This document shows positions 7,672 through 15,764 of a stretch of DNA of 26,282 nt, piece by piece; positions within the stretch are counted from its first letter, which is position 1; each line of letters starts with the position of its first letter. The stretch comes from CAYPXJ01 sp964414595 (GTDB lineage: Bacteria > Pseudomonadota > Alphaproteobacteria > Rickettsiales > CAIJLX01), in NCBI GenBank assembly GCA_964414595.1, contig CAYPXJ010000023.1, positions 1-26,282 of the forward strand, read 5' to 3'. The notes under the pieces were generated by a model. That model worked only from the letters and a program-made list of their open reading frames with translations. It had not been told where the DNA came from and did no database searches. Both the position numbers and the translations under genes were made by a program.

Positions 7672-10600
7672 ATGAGCTTAATACCGATTATCACTAACGG
7701 AACTCGCACTGCCGATGCAGGCGAATCCCTGGTACTCACGGGCGGCAATTTTACCAGCGCCACGCAATTTTTTGTCTCCGCCAAAACAGGTACCGGCAGT
7801 ACGGTTAAGCTACAGGCCGATGTTCTTGAAATTGATGATAATAGCGTCACACTTCGTCTTCCCCAAACATTGCCACTCGATACTGTTTACAATGTTACTG
7901 CAAAGAATGGCGCACTTGAGAGCGCCTCCTTTTCCGTTAACGATGCAGAAGCTTGGTGGGTTGGTCCGAATAAATTAGTTGCCGGGGAAGAAACTTCAAT
8001 CTTTGGGCGCAATTTAATGCTGGAAAACCAATCTTCCGGCGTACAGGTGGAGATACGTGATGCACAAGGCCGCGTAACACAAGTTACAGAGACGGAGATC
8101 AATCCTTATAAAGTGGGATTCAATATTCCACAAAATCTTGCACCAGGTGACTATGATATACGCGTTACCAATGGTAAAGGCGGCGCAGAAGGTTGGAGCG
8201 ATTATATTAAAGTCACCATCGAAGCGCCCGTTAATTATAGTGCAAATACTTTAAACGTGCGCAATTTTGGTGCTAAAGGCGATGGCGTTACGGATGACTC
8301 CAAAGCCTTCTTTGATGCGGTGCAGGAAGCCGTTAAAAGCGGTACTGCAGATACGATCATTATCCCTAGCGGTACTTATGTTATTTCAAATGGCTTATGG
8401 CTGGGAAATGGCAATATTAAATTTATTGGTTATGGCGAAGGCGCAACACAGATCATCGCTCACGAAAATTTTGGTAAGACGAGTGCCGCTGAACAAATTG
8501 ATGGCGTCAGCGGTAACAATTATGTTTTTAGTGCTACCAACGCTAAAAATATTGTCATTGAAAACCTCTCGCTAGATATTTCCAAAGTAGCCGGCACGGA
8601 TTCCGGTGTGATGCGCGGCTTATATGTCAATGGCAGTGAAAATATAACGGTTAACAATGTTACGATTACCGGCGGCGCCCATAGTGGCATTCATATTAAC
8701 AAAGGCTCACATTTAACATTCCAGGATGTCAATTATTCCGGTGAACGCTTCTTCCTGGGTGAGGCCGAGCAAGTTAAGATTGATAACCTAACGATTGAAA
8801 CGCGCGGCAATGCTGCCATCAGCGGTGTGGGTGTGCGCGACCTTTCTATTACCAATTCAAATGTGTATGCGGAAGATGGCCAACTATCCAGTGGTCGCTT
8901 TTTTGTCGATCAAGCACATTCTGGTGTTTCGATGAATCACTATTACGCCGGAAATACAACACATGATCTTGCGGTAGATGCCAATCACCCCGATCAAAAC
9001 CAGGGCGAGCAGATTCTTTGGGAACATAATGCTGTGTATTTTTCTTCTGGTTACAACAACAGTGATGACTCTTCCAAAACTCATACCATTCTCGCAACCG
9101 GCACGAACACTCTGCAGCTTGGTGGTATTGAGCATAATAAAGTTACTTATCAAGACTGGGAAAGCAAACAATTCCAAACTAAAGATATTAGCGTCGAGGG
9201 TATGACCGTTACCGTTGTTGGCGGCACGGGCCTCGGTCAGATACGCTTTATAAAAACGGTAGATCCGCAAACAGGGATTTATACGCTCGATCGCGCTTGG
9301 GATGTCGTTCCTGATATTAATAGCGAAATTGTCGTGGGCCGCTTTATGACAAATGCGGTGGTTTATAATAATCATCTGGATGGCCGCGACGATACCGTTG
9401 CGAATGAAGATTACAACGCTTCTCATGGTATTCTGGCTTATAAAGGTAACGTTAACACCATTATTGATAATAATACCTTTAGCGATCTTCGTTACGGCAT
9501 CGGTATGTTCAATGATGACAAGCCGAACCTGCTAACACAAATTTCCAATAATACTTTTGATAATACGCGCTGGGCTGTTTACTTCGCGACCGGCTTCTTT
9601 GAACAACACGATAAAATTCCTGAAGGCGAATATAATTTAGGTGTTCGCATTACCGGTAATGACTTTGGTAACCCGTTGGTCGCTGACATTAGCTACCAAG
9701 GCCCCGGACAATTTACAAACTTTGAAGAATCCCCGAATCTGACTCCACACCTTATCGTGGATAACAACGTTTTTGGAGATGGTAAGGCGGATGTTTCATT
9801 CGTACATGGTTGGCAATCAACTGTGATTGAATTTTCTTCGTTTGCTAATAACAAAAGTGCTGCTGGCGCAGCCGTTACCTTCAATCATATTTACGAGGGC
9901 ACACAAAATGCCGAAACCATTCAAGGCACTTCCAATAACGAAGTTATTCGTGGTGGTCATGGTAGCGACTCTATTACTGCCGGTGCGGGTAACGATCTGA
10001 TTATTGGCGGCGCTTATGTGGCACGGCTTTCCGCACATGCTGAGCGCGATATGATTGATGCAGGTGAAGGCAACGATACCGTATTCGGTTTTGATGATGG
10101 GGACCGTGTATGGGGCCGTGAAGGTAATGATAGCCTCGTTGGCGAAGAAGGTGATGATTCGCTGATGGGCCATGAAGGTAACGATACGCTTTTAGGCGGT
10201 AACGGCAATGATTCGCTTGAAGGCGGTATTGGTGCAGACATGCTTAATGGCGGTGCAGGCAATGATACGGTTTATTACACGGGTAACGCAAATCTTACGG
10301 TTGATCTTTCAACAGGAACGTCCAGCGAAGGTGATACGCTTATTGGTATTGAAGCAGTGGATGCCTCGTTAACAACCGGCAATGATTTACTCATTGGCAC
10401 CGCGGGTGCAAATACATTACTTGGTGGCTCCGGCAATGATACGCTTGAAGGTGGCGCGGGCACGGACGTTCTCAATGGTGGGCAAAATTTTGACTTCGTG
10501 CGCTACCGTGGGTCAGCTAACATGCAAATCAATTTAGCCGATGGTACGAACCAAGATGGTGACAGCTTTACCGATATCGAAGGTATTGATGTATCGCTTG

Positions 10601-13600
10601 CAACGGGTGCAAACAGACTTACCGGTGACTATCGCCAGAACCATCTCATTGGTGGCACAGGCGGCGATTCATTGTTAGGGGGCGCAGGCAATGATACGCT
10701 TGAAGGCGGCGCAGGCAATGATTCCATACTGGGAGAAAATGATAATGACACTATTTATGGTGGCCTTGGTAATGATACGCTTATAGGCGGAAGCCATTAT
10801 GATTCCATTTTTGGTGGTGATGGACATGATCGCATTGATGGCGGCAGTGAGCGCAACCATCTTTTTGGCGAAGCAGGAAATGATACGATTATCGGCGGTG
10901 GCAGCAATAACTCTATTGATGGCGGCGCGGATAACGATTCAATACTCGGTGGCGACGGTAACGAGAATATGGCAGGCGGCGCAGGCAATGATACCGTAAA
11001 CGGTATGGCTGGCGGCGATGAAATTGTAGGCAACAGCGGTAATGATTCGATAACCGGCGGCGCAGGTTCAGACATTCTTCTAGGCAATGAAGGCATGGAT
11101 ACGATCAATGGCGGTCTAGATAACGATACCATCGATGGTGGCGCTGATAATGATGTTATCGATGGCGGCGATGGCTGGGATGATATTACGGGTATGGCTG
11201 GCAATGACAGCATAAAAGGCGGTGCCGGTCGCGATACAATTTTTGGAGGCGATGGTAGTGATACTATGGAAGGCGGCGATGATCGCGATTCGCTTAACGG
11301 CGCTAACAGCAATGATTCGATTACTGCTGGCGCAGGTGATGATACGCTCGTTGGCGGCGCGGGTGATGATACCTTGCAAGGCGGCGCAGATGTGGATACT
11401 TATTCATTTGCCACAGCCGGCTACGGTAATGATGTCGTAACAGATAGCGGTATTAATAATCTTGTTTTCAACGGTGTTCGACTCTCTGGCACCAGCGTGT
11501 ATCGCAATGGCACACATGAAATTAGTGTGAACGGCACAACGTTCTTATTAACGCGTCAAGGTGCCGATGTCATGGTCCGTCAAAGTGGCAATACCACGGA
11601 CGGTGTCCTGCTGAAAAATTTTGTCAGTGGCGATTTTGGTATCAATCTGAGTTTGGGCGATAGCATCATGGGTAATGATAGCGACAATCTGCTCATCGGA
11701 ACGAATGGTGGCGATACCCTATTTGGCTATAATGGCGACGATACAATCGAAGGTGGTTCAGGCAGCGACCGCATGGAAGGCGGCAACGGCATTGATACAG
11801 CGCGTTATAGCGGCAGCGGTTGGGTTAATATTCAGCTCGGCACTTCCTCGGATGGCGATACGTTAGTTGGCTTTGAAAATGTTGATGCCTCGACTGCAAC
11901 CGGTAATTACACAATTACAGGAACAACGGGCCATAACCTTCTCATCGGTGGTGCGGGCAATGATTTGTTACTCGGTGGTGATAACGGTGGCAATGATACG
12001 CTCGAGGGCGGTGCCGGTATTGATACACTAGATGGCGGCGCAGGTGGCGATCGCGATACAGCACGCTATAGCGGCAGCACTAATCTGAATATAAGCCTTT
12101 CGCGCACGATTACTGGCGGCGATATATTTATTGGCATTGAAGATGTAGATGCGTCTCGCACTTCAGGTAATAATACGATTGAAGGTAGTAACGTTCGCAA
12201 CATTCTCGTAGGTGGCTCCGGACGTGACAGCATTATGGGCGGCGATGGTTTCGATACACTCGAAGGTGGCGCGGGTAACGATACGCTGGATGGCGGCGCT
12301 GGCAATGATGTCGCACGCTACACCGGCACGCGCGACTATGTTTTAAGCCTTGCGCCTAATAGCGGTGGCCAAGTATTCGCAGATGGGGATCTTCTAGTTG
12401 GCATTGAAGGCTTGGATCTTTCGCTTGCGGTTGGTAATCACCGTCTTACAGGTTCTGCTGCACAAGACCGACTCATTGGCGGTGCAGGCAATGATACGCT
12501 GGAAGGTGGCCTGCATGGCGATTCACTTGTCGGTGGTGATGGTTTCGATACGGCCCTTTATCGCAGCGGCGATAATATGATTATTAATTTAGTTACCGGC
12601 TCTCGCGGTGGTGATGCTGGTTTTGTATCTGCGAGTGGCGGCGTGATACCAGATACATTCACTAGCATGGAAGCAATCGACGCTTCATTGGCTACCGGCA
12701 ATAATGAAATTGTCGGTGATACAAATGCGAATTTGCTCCGAGCAGGTTCGGGTAAAGATACGCTAGAAGGCGGCGGCGGTAATGACACGCTTGAAGGCGG
12801 TGCGGGTGTAGATACTTACCGCTTTGCTACGGGCCAAGGCCAAGATGTCATCGTGGACTCTGGCAGCAACCAACTATTGTTTAATGGTCTTCAAATTACA
12901 GGCACTGCTACGCGCACTTCAAGTGGTGTAGAGATGCTTGTCGGTGGTAGTAAATTCTTCTTCGATCAATCTTCTGAAGGAGTGAAAATTACCCAGCAGG
13001 GTAATAGTACCGATAGCGTGCTTCTGAAAAATTTCCAGAACGGCGATTTCGGTTTAACGATACCGGTTATTCAAGCAACGACAAATGCAAAAAGTCTAGT
13101 TCTTGGCACTGTAAAAATGACCACGGCACTCGGCACAAGCGAGTCTATTACCGCACCGGATGGCTTTAATATCACCGACAACAGACTATTGCCCACTATT
13201 GGAGAAGCAAAATTATTTGAGGGCAATTTTAGTAACAGCAACGATACTTTTGGCATTCAAATAGCCAATACACCGGATGCAAGAATGGAGCTATATGGTA
13301 ATGGTGGAGATGATTTGATTGGCATCGCTTTCAAATCTGCTTTTGCTTCATCCGATTCAAATCGCATAGAAGTTGATGGGGGTACGGGCAACGACACCTT
13401 GGTGACACTCTCTCTCACACAGGATAATTCGCGGGTTTATCTACGCGGCGGCGAAGGCAATGATAGAATTTATGGCTATGCAAATTATAGTCATTTATAC
13501 GGAGGTGCGGGTGAAGACGTAATGTATGGCGGCTTGTACAACACGTTGTATGTGAGCGCCACGGGTGCTGATAAACTTTATGGTAATGTGGGTGTAGATA

Positions 13601-13869
13601 CCTTCTATTTCCGCCCTCTCGATTCTAACAACGTACAAGGTCGCGATACGATTTATAATTTCGATGTCACGAAGGATTGGATCCAACTTAACATGTCAGA
13701 TATGGGCGTGAAAAATTTCACGATTGATGTTGCAAGCAGCAACCATGTGGTGATTGGAACGGCCGATAATAGCTTTGCTGTAGATCTGGTTGGTTTTGAT
13801 ACGACAAAAATCCATTTGCTTGATGATCGCATGCAAATGAATGTCGGCAGTACGGTAGAATTTATTTAA
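7672..13869 (+). CDS. Giant RTX protein with Ig-like N-terminus and parallel beta-helix
   Basis: A 2065-residue calcium-binding exoprotein. Residues 1-185 hold two Ig-like (IPT/TIG type) beta regions. A pectate_lyase_3 type beta-helix begins near 195 with VRNFGAKGDGVTDD and runs to about 740, with Asn-rich strand ladders as in polysaccharide lyases and alginate epimerases. From about 746 to 1715 come dozens of GGxGxD RTX nonapeptides, interrupted by six related YxGxxN modules and two related HCBP-type modules (near 1244 and 1716). The last 200 residues, rich in aromatic and aliphatic residues with few basic ones, look like a type I secretion signal. GGGGAGG precedes ATG 7672. No HlyB/HlyD/TolC genes are in the window. 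It may be a polysaccharide-active enzyme or an adhesin; no catalytic residues could be assigned. Confidence 0.88.
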   Translation: MSLIPIITNGTRTADAGESLVLTGGNFTSATQFFVSAKTGTGSTVKLQADVLEIDDNSVTLRLPQTLPLDTVYNVTAKNGALESASFSVNDAEAWWVGPNKLVAGEETSIFGRNLMLENQSSGVQVEIRDAQGRVTQVTETEINPYKVGFNIPQNLAPGDYDIRVTNGKGGAEGWSDYIKVTIEAPVNYSANTLNVRNFGAKGDGVTDDSKAFFDAVQEAVKSGTADTIIIPSGTYVISNGLWLGNGNIKFIGYGEGATQIIAHENFGKTSAAEQIDGVSGNNYVFSATNAKNIVIENLSLDISKVAGTDSGVMRGLYVNGSENITVNNVTITGGAHSGIHINKGSHLTFQDVNYSGERFFLGEAEQVKIDNLTIETRGNAAISGVGVRDLSITNSNVYAEDGQLSSGRFFVDQAHSGVSMNHYYAGNTTHDLAVDANHPDQNQGEQILWEHNAVYFSSGYNNSDDSSKTHTILATGTNTLQLGGIEHNKVTYQDWESKQFQTKDISVEGMTVTVVGGTGLGQIRFIKTVDPQTGIYTLDRAWDVVPDINSEIVVGRFMTNAVVYNNHLDGRDDTVANEDYNASHGILAYKGNVNTIIDNNTFSDLRYGIGMFNDDKPNLLTQISNNTFDNTRWAVYFATGFFEQHDKIPEGEYNLGVRITGNDFGNPLVADISYQGPGQFTNFEESPNLTPHLIVDNNVFGDGKADVSFVHGWQSTVIEFSSFANNKSAAGAAVTFNHIYEGTQNAETIQGTSNNEVIRGGHGSDSITAGAGNDLIIGGAYVARLSAHAERDMIDAGEGNDTVFGFDDGDRVWGREGNDSLVGEEGDDSLMGHEGNDTLLGGNGNDSLEGGIGADMLNGGAGNDTVYYTGNANLTVDLSTGTSSEGDTLIGIEAVDASLTTGNDLLIGTAGANTLLGGSGNDTLEGGAGTDVLNGGQNFDFVRYRGSANMQINLADGTNQDGDSFTDIEGIDVSLATGANRLTGDYRQNHLIGGTGGDSLLGGAGNDTLEGGAGNDSILGENDNDTIYGGLGNDTLIGGSHYDSIFGGDGHDRIDGGSERNHLFGEAGNDTIIGGGSNNSIDGGADNDSILGGDGNENMAGGAGNDTVNGMAGGDEIVGNSGNDSITGGAGSDILLGNEGMDTINGGLDNDTIDGGADNDVIDGGDGWDDITGMAGNDSIKGGAGRDTIFGGDGSDTMEGGDDRDSLNGANSNDSITAGAGDDTLVGGAGDDTLQGGADVDTYSFATAGYGNDVVTDSGINNLVFNGVRLSGTSVYRNGTHEISVNGTTFLLTRQGADVMVRQSGNTTDGVLLKNFVSGDFGINLSLGDSIMGNDSDNLLIGTNGGDTLFGYNGDDTIEGGSGSDRMEGGNGIDTARYSGSGWVNIQLGTSSDGDTLVGFENVDASTATGNYTITGTTGHNLLIGGAGNDLLLGGDNGGNDTLEGGAGIDTLDGGAGGDRDTARYSGSTNLNISLSRTITGGDIFIGIEDVDASRTSGNNTIEGSNVRNILVGGSGRDSIMGGDGFDTLEGGAGNDTLDGGAGNDVARYTGTRDYVLSLAPNSGGQVFADGDLLVGIEGLDLSLAVGNHRLTGSAAQDRLIGGAGNDTLEGGLHGDSLVGGDGFDTALYRSGDNMIINLVTGSRGGDAGFVSASGGVIPDTFTSMEAIDASLATGNNEIVGDTNANLLRAGSGKDTLEGGGGNDTLEGGAGVDTYRFATGQGQDVIVDSGSNQLLFNGLQITGTATRTSSGVEMLVGGSKFFFDQSSEGVKITQQGNSTDSVLLKNFQNGDFGLTIPVIQATTNAKSLVLGTVKMTTALGTSESITAPDGFNITDNRLLPTIGEAKLFEGNFSNSNDTFGIQIANTPDARMELYGNGGDDLIGIAFKSAFASSDSNRIEVDGGTGNDTLVTLSLTQDNSRVYLRGGEGNDRIYGYANYSHLYGGAGEDVMYGGLYNTLYVSATGADKLYGNVGVDTFYFRPLDSNNVQGRDTIYNFDVTKDWIQLNMSDMGVKNFTIDVASSNHVVIGTADNSFAVDLVGFDTTKIHLLDDRMQMNVGSTVEFI
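9950..12810 (+). repeat. Array of RTX nonapeptide-coding repeats
   Basis: Imperfect 27-base units encode GGxGxDxUx calcium-binding nonapeptides. They are densest at 9950-10270, 10620-11395 and 11660-11790, with shorter runs between. Each turn pair binds Ca2+ and folds into a beta-roll after export. Codon variation between units argues for an old array under selection rather than fresh expansion. Confidence 0.85.
10267..12770 (+). repeat. Six dispersed 60-75 residue modules inside the RTX region
   Basis: Related modules begin near 10267, 10498, 11799, 12060, 12310 and 12553. Each runs YxGxxN - hydrophobic strand - G(D/E)xxxxIExxDxSxxTGxxxxxG and is followed by several RTX nonapeptides. The fourth, for example, has ARYSGSTNLNISL then GIEDVDASRTSGNNTIEG. 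They show that the protein grew by duplication of a larger unit, not only of the nonapeptide. Confidence 0.75.
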
Positions 13870-13871
13870 AT

Positions 13872-15764
13872 CTATAAATGTGGGCTCGCCTGTGAGGACG
13901 TGCGCGCGGTAATGTGTGTATTCGTTTTTAATGTATTGCGAGAAACTTCAACGCCTAAATTTTTAAGATTTACCGCAGCGTGCGCAATCTCTTCTGATTG
14001 CTGAGTACGCTCAATTTCTTTTATTCTCTCTTCTGTCATTTTACCCAATTCTTCCAGTCGTTTTTGCAAAATTGCTTTCTGCTCTGACAGATTTGTGGTT
14101 TGCGGTAACTGCCCCGTTTCTAACTTTAGGCATTGCTCCATTCCGCGCACGGCTTGCGTTAGCGTTGCCACTTCATACGTTGTTTTAAATGCCTCAATCT
14201 TCTCGTTATTGTGGCTGATTTTTTCAGCGTAGCTTTGTAGCTTTTCTTGATAAGGAATATACGTTTCGCTAAGGAATTTTCCCATTTCCTTATTGATCGC
14301 GTGATGCTGTTGGTATTTTTCGCTTCCCTGCTTTTGAAAAAACATTCCAGGCCGGTCGGCTGAAGGCATCGAAACACCCTCTTCGGCAATCTGTGTTTTT
14401 ATTAATTCCACTTTCTGACGCAGCGTCATGCTCTCAACCTGCTCTAGCGTCAATTCTAATTTCTTGAATGTTTCTGCTGCGTACGATGAAAGTTTGGCAT
14501 AACCCTCAAATGCTTTCGGCTCAGAAATTTTATCGCCTGCATCTAATAGGGGTACCATCTCCTCTAATTTCTTATCGCCTAATGCCATACCGGATTTTTG
14601 AATCATATCCATGAGCTGCTCACGCTGTGCATTAAAGCTTCTGGCGGCATCCCGGTAATGGCACAAACTATCTTGCTGACGATCGACTTCTTCGAAATAG
14701 GCAGTAAGTTTTCCTTCCACATCATCTTTTGAAAAGAATGAGGTCGCGTTACCATACTTTACCTGTCCCATTAAGCGGTAGGTTTTCTCTAATTTTGATT
14801 CGGGATTGGTTAGCTGTTCGAAAGTTGCGCGATCTAAGCGATGTTCAATAGCAGGATCCATAGGCGGCGTTGTTATATCTAACACAGGCAGCGCCACGGT
14901 CTGCAATCCCTTCTCGTTTTGGCTGAGTGCAACCGGTGTATATTTCACCTCATTGTGATCCTCTAAACTCGCACGGTGCACATGCGGCATCATGTTCATA
15001 AGATTCACGGCGTCGGCAAAATTAAATCCTTCTTGTGCTAATTGACGAATTAATCCTGGATCGCCGGAATAATTTCCCAATGTCACCGCGTAAGAAACCA
15101 TATTCATGCCCTCGCGACCCACTTCACCGCCTATCACACCAAGTGCAAGCGAGCTGCCCCCCGAGACGGGCGTAAATATCACGCCAGGAACGCTACCGAT
15201 AAAGGATCCCGCAGCCTCACCAACGCCCGCAGCGCGTTCTGACCATGCCTCTGCGTGCGTTTCCTTACTCTGTGCGTTCATCTCCGCGAATCCATAAGAT
15301 ACTGCAAGATTAACGCCCGGAATGGCACGTGCGCCCATAGTCTTAAGTGCTTCGGGCCCAAGATTCTGTAATGATTTAGAACTTAAGTGCGCCACAGCTT
15401 TACCCAGGTTTTCTTGCACCAAATCGCTGCCGAGTCCGCGCTTCATGACTTGCTCTACACCCACCATCGTACCCGCCGCTTTACCATGATGCCAGGCTTG
15501 CTCTGTGTCACCTTTCGTCATGTAGTAGAGGGCTTTTGCCGCGTGTAAATATTTGAGGGCGTTGCCCGCTTTGCCCAGCGTATCATCAATATGCGTTATG
15601 TTTTTCATGTTCACGGTAGTTGGCATATCTTTGGGCGGCAATGTCGCTTCTTGCTGTTTGAGAGAATAATTCTCGGTACTTTCTCCCGATAAAGGAAGTA
15701 CGTCCATGGTTGAATCATTCACATTCCGTATCACCGTCTTATTGGGCTTGATTTTTTCAAGCAC
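13872..15764 (-). CDS. Helical glycine-rich protein, probable partner or extension of the upstream effector
   Basis: A 630-residue protein of unknown family. Residues 60-180 are Ala/Leu-rich helices. Residues about 183-230 form a Gly/Ala/Val-rich hydrophobic stretch (AAGSFIGSVPGVIF, SSLALGVIGGEVG) that could insert in a membrane. Residues 320-600 are charged and coiled-coil-like. There is no signal peptide. Its 5' end overlaps the preceding gene by 34 bases. The first start candidate is GTG 15764 without a clear ribosome site; ATG 15707 is an alternative. The frame is open upstream to about 15830 and reads SGKEPPSFGQTASD before the GTG, so it may be reached by -1 frameshifting from the preceding gene. 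The stop lies 2 bases from the convergent RTX stop. Confidence 0.75.
   Translation of the reverse strand: MLEKIKPNKTVIRNVNDSTMDVLPLSGESTENYSLKQQEATLPPKDMPTTVNMKNITHIDDTLGKAGNALKYLHAAKALYYMTKGDTEQAWHHGKAAGTMVGVEQVMKRGLGSDLVQENLGKAVAHLSSKSLQNLGPEALKTMGARAIPGVNLAVSYGFAEMNAQSKETHAEAWSERAAGVGEAAGSFIGSVPGVIFTPVSGGSSLALGVIGGEVGREGMNMVSYAVTLGNYSGDPGLIRQLAQEGFNFADAVNLMNMMPHVHRASLEDHNEVKYTPVALSQNEKGLQTVALPVLDITTPPMDPAIEHRLDRATFEQLTNPESKLEKTYRLMGQVKYGNATSFFSKDDVEGKLTAYFEEVDRQQDSLCHYRDAARSFNAQREQLMDMIQKSGMALGDKKLEEMVPLLDAGDKISEPKAFEGYAKLSSYAAETFKKLELTLEQVESMTLRQKVELIKTQIAEEGVSMPSADRPGMFFQKQGSEKYQQHHAINKEMGKFLSETYIPYQEKLQSYAEKISHNNEKIEAFKTTYEVATLTQAVRGMEQCLKLETGQLPQTTNLSEQKAILQKRLEELGKMTEERIKEIERTQQSEEIAHAAVNLKNLGVEVSRNTLKTNTHITARTSSQASPHL

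Noticed and set aside
8884..9426. 180-residue minus-strand frame inside the RTX gene
   Set aside because: Lies opposite the beta-helix coding region, which is continuous and typical; no family features in the antisense product.
10797..11312. 171-residue open frame on the minus strand rich in Ser/Pro/Leu
   Set aside because: It is the antisense reading of the Gly/Asp-rich RTX repeats, with low complexity and no ribosome site; several similar frames lie across the repeat region.
9950..12810. Regular short repeats that could suggest a CRISPR or satellite array
   Set aside because: The period is that of protein nonapeptides (27 bases), units are contiguous and in frame, and no spacer-repeat structure exists.
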